Of a stretch of DNA of 64,000 nucleotides, positions 31,116 through 42,800 are shown piece by piece (the first letter of the stretch is position 1; each line of letters starts with the position of its first letter). The notes below the pieces were generated by a model. The model saw only the letters and a program-made list of their open reading frames with translations, searched no databases and was not told the origin of the DNA. The position numbers and the translations under genes were made by a program. This DNA is from Lentinus brumalis (lineage: Eukaryota > Basidiomycota > Agaricomycetes > Polyporales > Polyporaceae): positions 62,001 through 126,000 of the forward strand of contig MARA01000066.1 in assembly GCA_001792895.1 (NCBI GenBank), in the 5' to 3' direction.

Positions 31116-32902
31116 ATGATCGATGATCGACCTTCCGAGCCAGACTTTGACCCACGAGAATACTGGCGACAGATACTCGCGGAGAGCGTAAGTACGTCGC
31201 GTGCGCGAGGCTCGAGCTCAATGGAACAGCCTGAGAGTACGAATGTCAGTCATCACACTGTGCAAGTACGTTACGTACTACTTAACTTGCATTCTAGATT
31301 CACCGCGAGCGAATGACAGACCCAAGACAGGCTGGAGGTTAGTGATCAACTTGAGAGTCGCTTCTGTATTGTTGATCACTGGACTAGCGCCGGCCGGCCC
31401 GCGGACCGGCTTTGCTCCTTCTCTCCCTCCTTCGGTCCTTGACCGAGCCCTGCGTTGTGCGATGTATCCCTGCATCCGCGTACCGCGTCTCGAACGCGAT
31501 GACTGACTGTAATCCGTTACCAGAAATCGCGTCCAACACCCGTCAAATCGCAGAGCAAATGCCAGACTTCTTGTATGGGGACCGTCTCGCGTTTCGGACA
31601 GGTTTGGGCATCAGGACCACGGTGAGTCAATTGCGACGAACTCCGGAGCCTTGCCGGTTTATCGTACACAGAAAGGCTAGCGGTCCGGGTCGCTGGAGCA
31701 GCGATCCTGAAGGTGTCGACAGCGTACTTCACGCGCCTACTTTCTGACATCGCCGTGACAGACCCGCAACCAACCGTACCGCAGTCGATGGTTGGAGGTG
31801 CGCGGATACATACAATGATTGTCTGGTAACTGAGGGCTGACGATTTATTTATCTCCAGCGGCACGAGTTGCGGCCGGCTAGTCAAGACACGCTTCCTGAG
31901 ACTGCCCGCACAAGAGTGTCGTATCAAGTCCATAGACGGCTTGAACGGAAGGTCGGAGAGCTTAAGGAGTGATCTCCTATAACCTATGTCTCGGACGAAC
32001 TTTCTGACATCGCAGGCGATGGCGAGGCGTTATCCCGTGCGCTCGATCAGGTGGGTGCGGGGTGAGTCTCTATGCTGATGATTTCATATGCTGAAATACG
32101 AGGACTCATAGGCGGCGACCCAGGTTTCTGCAGATCTGACGCTTTGCTCCGGCGTCCGAGCCGAGTGCGACGTGCACGTCAGCACCGCCCGCACCGTGCT
32201 GAGCGGTGTTTGTGCGGGTACGCGCAATTTTGAGCGAAAGTTCAGCTTCGTCCAAGCAACCGTGAGCCTCTTGTTCTGCAAGGTGCGTCGATCCCATCAT
32301 TGCACGTCGTTGCACCACGTCGACCTTGATTGAATTGCTTTACAGGCTACATTCGAGACATCGATCGGGCTGCTGAAACAGCCGCGTACCTACAAGCGCG
32401 ACCTATACCCACTCATGGAAAGCTTGCGCGTAGTCCTGGTGATGCGCGACCGGTCGGTTCGGCAGGCAAGGGACATCTTGTTGACGCTTGACGCATCCGG
32501 GTTCGAGCATGCCACCGCTCAAATGCGTCGCCTGTACACGCGTAGTATCCAGTCATGCAGCTGGAAGCAAGCGCACATTCTGGGGGAATTTCAGGTGACA
32601 TAGGTCCTTCGTTCATGGCGACCCCAGCTGACACAGCGCTACATCAATTCAGCTGCTGATCATTGCTGCAGAAAAGGCACACTCTATGTGCGCATGCCCG
32701 GCGGACAGGATACATCAGTTTCCAGCATCCGTGAAGCTTTCATGACATACAGCAAGGTCGAAACTGGCTTGCGGTCGATGCGCGAGGTGGGTTGCGTCTG
32801 CCGTTCATGTAAGTATGGTCGCCTTTCTGACACCTGTGGCAGGCCCTCGTGCGCGTGCAGACGCGGGTGGATACCGTTTATGCATCACTGACACTCTGCT
32901 GA
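31116..32902 (+). CDS. Multi-exon hypothetical protein
   Basis: Starts at the ATG 31116 (DRPSEPDFDPREYWRQILAE) followed by a GTAAGT donor. Later exons include QIAEQMPDFLYGDRLAFRTG (31548-31610), GDGEALSRALDQVGAG (about 32010-32060), CSGVRAECDVHVSTARTVLS (32150-32215), FSFVQATVSLLFCK, TFETSIGLLKQPRTYKRDLY, SLRVVLVMRDRSVRQARDIL (32420-32480), LYVRMPGGQDTSVSSIREAF and a final exon ALVRVQTRVDTVYASLTLC with TGA at 32900-32902. Introns of 50-60 bp have GT..AG ends. No domain recognised. The middle exons (31300-31990) are the least certain. Confidence 0.5.
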
Positions 32903-33012
32903 GGTGCTGCTAGAGCACGATGGAGGAATTTCATGGCCACCTTGGGGGTCCGATCTGCCATCGTTGTGCTGTTGCCTAGATACATATGCTGTATGTTCCC
33001 TTACCCATGCCC

Positions 33013-33530
33013 CTACGTTGTTCTGCCGTACTCAATTTGCGCCGCAACACTCACATACGACCTGGGACATGAACAGTCCATTCGTAAAGTCGTACAGTCC
33101 TCCTCAATTGAAGCCGTGAGGACGAGTCGGCCTGCGTTGCGAGGATGATGCGGTGGACAAATCTGTACAGAGACGGACGGACCGTCGATGCTCCCAGACG
33201 GGTGAATTTTGAGAGTCGTCGCACCATCTCGAGACACGAGGGCCGCAACGAACGACAGCCATGGTTGGCCCAAGATGCCGTCATAAGAGCCGTAGTGCGA
33301 AGACGAGATAAACAAATGATGGTCGAAGTTACGACCGCCAAGTTGGACGGGGACATCGAGCGCACAGCCAAGTAGCGAGATAGGCGTGCCACCAATCGCG
33401 CGGAGCGCCTAACGAGACCCATCTTTATCGAGCTCATAGTGGTCGGGTCATACAGACGTTGGAAGGCGAGCTTGAGCTCGGAGCCCGAGTCGACTAACAT
33501 CCACGCTTTACTGCCATTGAAGTCGTGCAT
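33013..33530 (-). pseudogene. Retroelement aspartic protease remnant
   Basis: Minus-strand frame from 33530 carries LVDSGSELKLAFQRLYDP, with the D-S-G catalytic triplet of retroviral-type aspartic proteases. About 200 bases later another frame gives FISSSHYGSYDGILGQPWLS and SRDGATTLKIHPSGSIDGPS, matching the conserved ILG-x-P-W-L second half seen in basidiomycete Ty3-type gag-pol proteins. The change of frame around 33320 breaks it. Could be downstream exon material of the gag-like gene at 33893-34799. Confidence 0.6.
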
Positions 33531-33892
33531 CTATGCGGGTACGCACATGTTCCACTCTAGCGACGACGTTCAGGCAGCGAATGAGGTGCACCAGAGATGA
33601 TGATTCCGTAGTAAACAGGTACAGGGAGCCTTCACAGCGCGAATTATGCACGTGGAGGCAACTTCACGGGAAGACCGATATGTCGGAGAGGATACACAGG
33701 CATGAAATATTGATGAGTGTAGCGAAGAGGGGATGCATGGAGGATAAGGAGACGGGAGGACATGGGGACGCATACGGGATGTGAGAGAGAAGGACATGGA
33801 GGGTGAGGCGAGACATGGAGACATCAGGGGACATTTGAGAAAGCGGCGCATAGGGGAACTTTTGTTCTAGATGACAGCGTGACTCACGTTCA

Positions 33893-34799
33893 TCACAGAG
33901 TCATCGTCACCAAGCGACCATCCCGGCGAATCTGCGCAGTGACTTCACCCGGATACACGCTAATGTGCATTGCTTCGCGCTTGGCCGCAATCGCGGTGTT
34001 CACTACATCATAAGGCGCTCCCGTCGAGGGTACTGGGGCAGGGACGGATGCGGGGGTAGGGGCAATAGTCGGGGCAGGGGCGGCTGCAGTGGAGTAGGCA
34101 GAACGCACGTAGGGACGGCTGCTGTGCATGTCGTATCGGCCGCGTTGACTATGTGTACTCCGCAACTCTCTCCTGAGCTGGCGCACTTCATCAAGCACTT
34201 CACGCAGTATGCGAAGGACCTCATGAGACTAGACGCATCGATTGATTAGGTTGCGTGGGCGGAATACTTATGCGAGAAACACTCACCCAGCGAGGGCTCT
34301 CCCCAACATCATCGCCGCGAGACAATTCCGGGGCTTGTTGTGGATCATCGGAGGTGCCAGCGGTGCGAGTAACGACGGCCGCCTCCTGAGCTCTATCCGT
34401 GTCGTTGAACAGTCCAGGGACCATGGGACGACCATACTTCATCCGCGCCTCGGTGACTTGACTGTCAGGTGTACCCCTCGCTGTTACACTGGCTGGCCTC
34501 TCATTTGTTCTACCCGATGGTAAGCCCGCGCAGTAAACCGTGTGCTGCGAGAGGACTCACGCTGCAGCGACAGATGTCCGGGTGTCGTAGGCCCCCAACC
34601 GGGACGGCGATGGTGATTGTAGTGTATGACGGGCCCTGGAAGCTGGACGTGTCTTCTTCCTGGTGCGGGGACCGCCTGCACTAGACAATTCATCCCGAGT
34701 AAAAGAGGAAGCATCCTCGTGCGCGCTGGGGGATCGAGCTCGCTTCCTCATGGCCGCACTAGACCACAGAACCTCAGTCGCGGTCGAGCAGGCGAGCAT
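33893..34799 (-). CDS. Hypothetical gag-like spliced protein
   Basis: Three exons on the minus strand: a basic start MRKRARSPSAHEDASSFTRD (from about 34751; ATG at 34799 also possible), an exon with MKYGRPMVPGLFND and AAVVTRTAGTSDDPQQAPEL, and, after an intron ending TCTAG near 34225, a coiled-coil exon HEVLRILREVLDEVRQLRRE followed by an Ala/Pro-rich linker and HISVYPGEVTAQIRRDGRLV to the stop at 33893. It lies just upstream, in transcription order, of the protease remnant, so a decayed gypsy gag-protease unit is likely. Confidence 0.4.
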
Positions 34800-36199
34800 G
34801 AAGCCTACTCACATGGGGGGAGAACCTTGAGCAGCCGAGGGGGCCTGCAGCTGTGCCGTGATGTGATTGAGTTTTGTGTCGAGTAATCGAGCCTTGGGAC
34901 GAGCCCGTGCTCGGCGCGACCTCCGAGTAGGCAGGTCTCTTCCGAAGCGCCTTCTCAGACCTGAACAGCGTGTCAGCTTCGACACAGCTCGACGGTCTGC
35001 AACTGCACACTCACATAGCCTCCGCGACGGGCGCCGAATTGTGCTGTGTGTTACTGCATAGCGAAGGCTGTCGAGTAGTCACTCCACATGAGCCATAGAA
35101 CAACTCGCCTGGCCCCTGCATGTTCGGGCATATGACCTTCGTCGACGCTGTTCCACGGACCCACGACTATGCGGTGTGATAAGGGATTCAATGCACGTTT
35201 CAGAAGGGCATCTGCCAAGGGCTTAAGTCGCCTCCTACAGCTCCTGCATACTGAAGACTCCGGCTATTCGGTGAAGGGAACACAGTTGAGTGGTTCAGTG
35301 GAAGGTGGGGGAGCAGCAGCGACGGACCCGACCGTGCACCTTAGCAACATCCGACTAACAACAACATCCTGTCCGATTGAGCCGCAGCGGGATAGCTGGC
35401 TATGATCAAGTTTGAGTCGCTGGCAGAAGAGGAGAGGGCTAGATTGATGGGCTGGATGATGAGCGAGAAAACACCGTAGACCGGCCAAAGCGGCGGTCTA
35501 CTGGCCGGACGCAAAGTCTCGACCAAACCTCAGGTTGGTGTGGCGTACGAGGAATAGGGGACATAGCGGACGATAGGGCGTGGCATGACCTGAAATGGAG
35601 TGTAAGCATAGGAAGCGGACTTGAGTGTTATGTCCGAGGCTATGAGCAGCGTGAGCGTGAGCTGGTGCGCAACAATCGAACGTACTTACTTGAACTCTCA
35701 AACGTCTTGAGGTGCATAGAACACCGCCGTCGACCTAGCCCTGGCGGCGTAGCCAGTGCATATGTTTAGGGTGTGGGTGGTCACGGTGAGAGGAGAAGAG
35801 AGGCCGCGCGGACGCTCCTCACCTTCTGGTCTTTTCCCACGGTCACTGGCACTCGGTGGAAGTTCCGGCGGCTACGTACGCCCGGTCCGATTCCACTTCC
35901 TGACAGGGAATTCCAAAGCACCGGTGACCTGATGAAATTGAATCAGTGAACTTGCGGAGGAGGCAAATTTCAAGTGCATGTCCGGTGTCGGCGAGCACGC
36001 GCTTTAAGTTTTACAAACGAGATTCAACTCGATACGTTAACGCTTGTATCAACGACGAGCGAGGGACGCGAGCAACTATTGTCTATCAACATTCCTTACA
36101 ACCATTGGCCGTTCGCCGTTCACCATGCACCGTTCACCTTCACGGCGTTCCCGTGTTTCCGCCACCCTCTCCCCCACCTTATCAAATCAATCCTACTTA
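34800..36199. other. No supported gene
   Basis: Several short frames, none with a recognised motif. The left 200 bp may hold a 5' exon of the gag-like gene. Confidence 0.35.
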
Positions 36200-39100
36200 C
36201 TACAGGCCTCTTACGCATGCAGCCTTGTGGGTATCCCAATGCAACCTCTGGCAGTTGCTGTTGCAATATCTGTCTCCGGGACGGCATTAGAAAGTGGACG
36301 AAGAATGAACTCGAGCTCGATACGTACACTGTCTGCCCACATCTCCCGCATTTCCTTAGAACGCTACTTGGCTTGTTGCACCACGAACACTTGTACATCT
36401 CCGAAGGGTGCAAACGGAATGTATGGTCGTCCCGCTGAGGCATGTATTCAACGTTGCAGCTTCCGATCTGGGTGAACCAAAGGTCGGGAACTGGCGATTG
36501 CGCGTACGTCCTCAGGCTTCTATCAAATTCGTCGTACCGCTTGACAACATGGTCCCATTCCTGGTACCCAGAGGTAGAAGAAGAGAGGAGAAGGTCTCGC
36601 GCCGCGTTCAGCTGTCGCGGCGCAATGTCGTAACCAATGAATTCGATGAACTGCATGGATAGGTCAACCATGTTCTTCCACGGCTAGGAAGAAGAAGAGT
36701 TATGTTCTGTCGGCAGCGATAGGAATGACACTTACCTCCAGCTCCGATAACTCGTGACTAAGTTCCGGTCCCTTCGTGAGAACCGTCAAAATAATCTTCC
36801 AGTCGAGTATGAGCAACCGCCACAAGTTATCCGGAGATGCCTCTTCGAGAAAGGTGTCTGTGTCATGCAGAGCTGCTTCGACCAGGGCAATCCCTTCTTC
36901 AATTCCATATGGAGATGGAGACCGCAGCAAGGCGAACCCCAGATGTGCCGCATGGGTAGCGGTGCGACAGAGCAGTTGTGTGCGGACGAACGGCGTCATC
37001 TGAGGACAAAGGAGTCCCCTTCGAGCCATACGGAGACTCTCCTCCCTGTCGTCCTGCATCCCCAAGAAGAAGTAGGCATATGCTAGATCTGGGCTCCTCT
37101 GGATGGCGGCACGGGCAATGGAAAAAACGCTGTCTAGATGTCCTCTGTAGTAAAGGAACCGCATCTCAAGAACGTCCGCGGCATCGAGGTCGGTAAGGGA
37201 GGGGTTAAGCTGACTGCGCAATGCTTGCGAGCAGAGATGCAAGCAGTCGATCCAGGAAGTGAAGGGCGCCGTCCTCGGTGGATGCTGCGAGGGAGAGATG
37301 TCGACCAGCTTGTCACCGATCGCGAAATCATGAACCTGTACCAGGTCAGCAAGCCTTCGACCGAGGGAGCACAAATCGGATTCTCGATTGGCTTCGGCCT
37401 CGGCCATGGCACATCGGTACTTGTAGCTAGAGTCGATAATCACGAGGATGTCTGTCTTCATCGGCCCGGGACCGAACTCCATCAGCGGACAAGCGAGATG
37501 TTCCGGTACACCCCTGTGGACCGACTCTTCGAGTCGGCTCTGCGAAAACAAGGGAGGGATACCGGGGTTCTCCGTGACAGGAAGCCTCATGACGCCAGAA
37601 ATTGCGATAGCGCGGGTTCTGATATTGTTGCAACGCGCAAAGGCAGTGAGGAAGGGTGTGAGAGAAGGCATATCCATCCTGGGAGGAGGACGATATAGCG
37701 TCAAAGCAGCGAACATATCGATGGCATGGGTTATGATAGAAAATGATACTCGCGGACGTCGGAGTATAGATTGGATGGCCTCAACGACTGTAGGTAACTG
37801 GAGACGTTCCAAGAATGAAGCAGAGGGTAGGTCGGCCGCAATCAATGTGACGCGGAGTGTCTGGGCAAGGACAATGACCACGAGCTCGACCGTCGGACAA
37901 TCTTCGGGCCGACTCAATGCCAAACTTGCAAGCTCCGGACTTGACAAAGCGATAAGGTGGGTGGTCGCAGTAGAACTTTTGAACTGGGTGAGTATCGCAA
38001 GGGCGCCTAGGGCGATCTTGCGCGTCGCATTGTACTGGAGCAGAGGAATCGCTCGCTGAACAATTCCTACTTTTACATGAGCATCAAATAAGGAATCATG
38101 CTGTACAGGGACTCACCCGCGTTGATCATTTTGTCCCGCAGTACTACATCCGCACACATCTGAGCCATTAATGCCAGCGCCGCTCCCATTGTCCGGATGT
38201 TGTTGTCCTCAGCCGCAGCAGTGTACAGATTCACAAGCAGATCATGTATCTGCTCAAAGTTCTGGTTCGCTTCCTTGAGTCCTCGACGGAGGGTTAAATC
38301 TTTGTGACGTTTAGACTACGCCCCAGCGCGCTACTTCGGTTATGACGTACCAGGAAGATGATACTGCTGCCCCATAAGCATTGCAGTAAGTGCACAGCCG
38401 CTGGGGTCACTCGTATCGTCTAGAACTTCAGGTATATGGTAGATTGCGGCGTCGAGTGGCGGGGCAGGCATCTCGTGGTGGACAATTAATGTTGCTGTAC
38501 ATAGCGCCGACGAACAGCGGTGACTTCAGCTTAGCGCTGAATCAGCACAGCCACACTATGTTTCTGTGCGACGCAATTGAAGATATCTGTGCTCGGATCA
38601 ATTCAGTGCGCGTCGTTGCATCGAAGCCCATGTACAGACCAGAACGCAACATACCAGGATGGCACTCACCTCGGGTACGGCGACGTAGATGTTGCGAGGT
38701 CTCGAAGACCGACACGGAGGTAATAGATGATGAATAAAGAAGGTGAGCCCTGAGTTGTGGTACGAACCGACGGGCGCGCCTCCTCGACAACACGATAGCT
38801 CCCTACATCCTGAATTGCACTGTACACCCGCTCGCTGTTTGGACGTCCAAAGAGCAACAGGCAAAGAAATCCGCGGGCATCTGCGCGACTTGAAAGCTGG
38901 GAAACCGCATCTACGACGTAACATCTTCTGATTGACTGGGTTTGACAGGGAAGTGTCGCCAGGACCACAGCATCTGATCTATTCTCAGAAGCTCGTCCGG
39001 TTCTCCGTTCTTCGAGGAGGAGGGTGAAACGATCTCATGCGACCTTGCGTCCTCACTTAGCTGAAATGTGACATGCTCGGACGGCGAGCGACGAACTTAG

Positions 39101-39330
39101 ACCGGCAACTCACCTTGATGCTGTCATCTCGAGCTGGCCACATGCCTTGATAGAACGCTTGCGGCTACTAGTAGTGCAGCTGTGCGGGAAAGCATTGACT
39201 GCAAAGGGTCAGTGAAGGAGTACGCTTGCAGTCTGGTGAACATGCTTACATCAACAGCCGGGACCGCACACGAAAGGATAGAGCGTACTAGATGGTGCAA
39301 GCCGCGTAGGATGGGCAGAGCAAAGGACAT
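36200..39330 (-). CDS. MYND-type zinc finger protein with ARM/TPR-like repeats
   Basis: The C-terminal exons are firm. The exon 37947-36738 encodes helical repeats (RAAIQRSPDLAYAYFFLGMQ, DDREESLRMARRGLL). A GTAAGT intron leads to PWKNMVDLSMQFIEFIGYDI and CSWCNKPSSVLRKCGRCGQT, and a GTACGT intron then gives VYCNSNCQRLHWDTHKAAC, completing all eight MYND ligands; the stop is at 36202-36200 unless another intron follows. Upstream exons join in phase: VGIVQRAIPLLQYNATRKIA (about 38065), NFEQIHDLLVNLYTAAAEDN (about 38265), LDAAIYHIPEVLDDTSDPSG (about 38455). Frames at 38940-38700 and 39330-39125 look like further 5' exons. MYND fingers bind proline-rich peptides; this long fungal class has no assigned function. 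The start is uncertain (38471 or 39330). Confidence 0.7.
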
Positions 39331-41571
39331 GCTGGACGTCTGCTAAGCGAGCCAACGATCTGCGCGGGCGATGTCGTATTTCCGCGTACGTACCAGGGAC
39401 GGGCGAGCATTCCGAAATAGCATAGATCGCGTGTGAAACGAGAGACGAAGTACTCGTACTACCATGGTGATGGTCAGGGTATCACAGGAGGTGGATCGAC
39501 AGGGCTCTCACACAAGCTTGAGCAAGAGGATTGCTTGCCTCGGTACCGTGATGACCCGTATGACTAAGATTGATGTATTATCATTGTCTCAGTGACCCAA
39601 GGGTGCAACATGTCGAAGCAATAAGCTTGATATTTATCGTACTGACCTCAGGCACGACGACGACGAGATGTTTGCCGACCGAATTGTGACCAGGAGTCCT
39701 ACGAGAAGACACCTTCAGTAGAGGAGTGCATCCAACCGACAGACCGCAGACTTATTACCATGATGCTGTGGCCGAATTTGTGCTCCATGGGTGCCTCGCG
39801 CGAGACGACTATCGACCGAACCGTGACGCGAAATTAGGAGACCTACGAGACGTCCACGTCACTGGTCAGCATTGAAGTGCACAAAACCCTGAAGGGACAC
39901 GGCGGACTGTTTTCCAGTCTTCGAGGCACCTTAACGGTGCTACCGACATCCTGGCGATCTCCTGAGGTCGCGGGAGACGCGTCGCGAGGTCAGTAAAGAG
40001 TTGCAGGATATGAACCCGAAGGAGATGCGGGAGGGAAGCGGGGTGGCTGGCACGACGCGGAGAATGTGAGAGACGACGTAACGGTACTCCTCCTCATCCT
40101 CGCGTCGCTCCGGGCCTCCGGTGTTGTAGTTGTCGTTCGAGGTGATCGTGGAGGTGCGATGAGGTCGGTAGAGAGGAGGCGGAGAGCGGGGCGGGGCGTC
40201 AGAAAGTAGGCGCGAAGACTCACTGTGTGTGGGCACCCTTGTTCTCTCCTTCTCCGTGGAGGCGGGTAGCTCAGCATCATCTCATGCATCTGGTGTCTTG
40301 GCGATATTCTGTGTTCGTAAACGTGTCGTCTCCTCGTCTTCACGTCGCCTGGTGCCTGCAGTGTCGTGGCTGTCGCTCGCGTCGGCTTGTTTTTGGTGGA
40401 GCGCAAATTATCTTGGGCCGTGTTAGTCCCCTTTCGGGGCTTATAAGCCCTGGACGCATTATCGTAAATAAATAAGGATCCACCACGAGGAAATGCGTTT
40501 ACGCACGATAAACAGTCCGCAAGGAAACCGCACAGGCCAGTATCCCCCACCGGCCACGCCTAACACCCACCAAAACCCCGGAGACGAGCCTCAAGTGATC
40601 ATCATCCTTGGCCTCTAAGAACGCGAAGATGAGCGAGAAGACGCCCTCGAAGACGTACTACCCTCCACGACCCCGATCTCTCGCCCTCGGGCCTACGCTG
40701 CGAGGGCGCGAACAGGAGCAGTGTCTGAGGAACGAATGCCCCGGTCCTCGACAAGAGCGCGACCTCCTCTATCTCCGGCGATCCTACTGTTCACAAGAAG
40801 ATGAAGAGGAGCGATGAGTCGGGCCGAAAGACGCGTCCCGACCACGAATTCGCCCTCTCGCGCTGCAAGAGCGCGCACAGGAACTCAGATACGTGCTCGT
40901 AGATACTTTCCAAGTCCGTGCTTCTACGCTACAGGGGCGTCTCTCCTCTTTCTGCCCCAGCATTCTGCCTCTGCGTCGCCTTCGTGAGATCAACCCGCGC
41001 GCCGGGCGTCGTCCCTGCACCTGCTGTTCCTTCGCACCAGTCTCCTGAAGTTGCTGTCACATTTTCGAGGGAGAGATCGTGCCCGGTGATGCGTCCTCGC
41101 TAGGCCCTGCTCACGCCAGACGGCCGCGTCTTCTTTGGCTGCGTTGGACTTCATACAATAGACAGTGTTATGAGCGGTTCACGAGCGCGACCGCTGGGGA
41201 ACGAGCTTGCTCCGTCTTGCTCGCGCGCCCTTGTACGACTCATGGACCCACCTCTAGCACTGCAGGTCAGATCGAGCAGATATTTTACCATGGTCGCACA
41301 ATGAAGAAGCCATGTACAGTCGTGGAGCGCTTCGCAGTCACCAGTCCCGCCGCCTGTAAGGCATCGCGCAAGAGCATGCAGTCATCCAACATCCGCTTAG
41401 GTACGCTGAGAACAGCCAATGACCCGGCGGCGCTGTGAGCAAGCTGACCGTCTCACTACAGTAGCGCGTAATAAGCTCGCTTTGTCTGGCCGAGACATAT
41501 GCCTTTGTGCAGTGTATCTATGCTTCTCAGAGACCGCCACTTCGCCAAACGTTTATCCTCCTCATCCCACC
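39331..41571. other. No supported gene
   Basis: A short frame from 40627 (SEKTPSKTYYPPRPRSLALG) could be an exon, but no continuation is clear. The rest shows nothing recognisable. Confidence 0.35.
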
Positions 41572-42321
41572 ATGAACGTCCAACCTTCCGCCACTTCTGG
41601 GGTTCTTCTGCCAGCGAGACATAGTGAGTTCCACCTGTGCGGCTCTATATACGGCGACTTACGAGCTTCTCACAGCCCCCTCGTCAAGTACGCGGCAGTA
41701 CGTAGTGTCTACTACGCTATCACCGACGAACGCCACCCCCAAGCTCTCTGGAAGAAAGGCGGCATCATGCTAACCGAGGTGGTCCCTGGTGAATGTACGC
41801 ATCTCAATCTTGATCTGTGTCTGCTGTGACGAGGTCTCCCCTAGATGTGATCATAGTCATCGGAGAGGCGTACAACCGCACGGTCGACAGGTGCATCATG
41901 ACGGCAAACATGGAGATTTGTCCCGATACAGTGCGTAGCTTCTCTTACGCTAATGTGTTCTTCGTCGACCACCTTGTTGCAGCGGTCCCATGAAATACGC
42001 TGGACCTTGGGCTTCCTGCACAGCGGCGACCATACGAAGTCATGGACCCACGTTCGCTTTGGGGTACCCACGGACTTCACGAAGTTCGCTCGAGAGCTCT
42101 TCACTGCTCTCGACGTAGTCAGCACCAGGCACCACCAGATCCATGATCGCATCTGGGAAATTGCCTATGAGGAACCCTCGAACTTCACGAAGTACTGTCG
42201 TGAGTACCTCGGACAAGACTACTTTGACAACCTCGAGGACGACACGGAAGGATCAGACGATGACGAGACGGACCGGTCGGAGGCTGATGCTACAACCATC
42301 GGGAGTTACGAGGACGAGTAA
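41572..42321 (+). CDS. Spliced hypothetical protein with acidic C terminus
   Basis: ATG 41572 (MNVQPSATSGVLLPARH), a GTGAGT..CAG intron, PLVKYAAVRSVYYAITDERH and QALWKKGGIMLTEVVPGE, a GTACGC..TAG intron, VIIVIGEAYNRTVDRCIMTA and MEICPDT, a third intron, then EIRWTLGFLHSGDHTKSWTH, RFGVPTDFTKFARELFTALD, REYLGQDYFDNLEDD and an Asp/Glu-rich end, TAA at 42319-42321. About 190 residues, no family recognised. All intron ends are GT..AG and phases are compatible, so it looks intact. Confidence 0.55.
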
Positions 42322-42800
42322 TGAGTAAATAGCGGACGGGAGTGCGACAAATGGGATACGATTGGCCATGCGTGGTCCTTGCTACTCCGGCTTCGGAGTC
42401 TCTTTCCGAAGTTCAAATGGTGCGTGTGATGGGCACGTCCCACCTTCCTACGCGGTCGTGTCACCCGGGCGTTCTTGTTGAAGATGCGAGCCGGTCGCTT
42501 GCTCGCTGGCTTTCACCATACTCCTTGTGCACGTCGGGAGCTCCCCATCGTTTGTGAAAACGTACTTAGCAGAATCGCGAAATCGTCCCCCTGGGAGAAC
42601 GGGTCGAACCTGTGTACGTGCTACTCCTCGGTCTCGCGATACTCGATAAGTTGGCGTAACATGCCAATGAGATGCAGGGATCAATATGGATTAGTATCAT
42701 ATTGTGCATAATACATGTTGGCCGAGAACTACATTAGAAGGTGTAGAGGGCAGCGTGGAGGGAGCATATATGGGTTGCGACAATGGCGTTGGAGACATAT
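42322..42800. other. No supported gene
   Basis: Nothing recognisable on either strand. Confidence 0.4.
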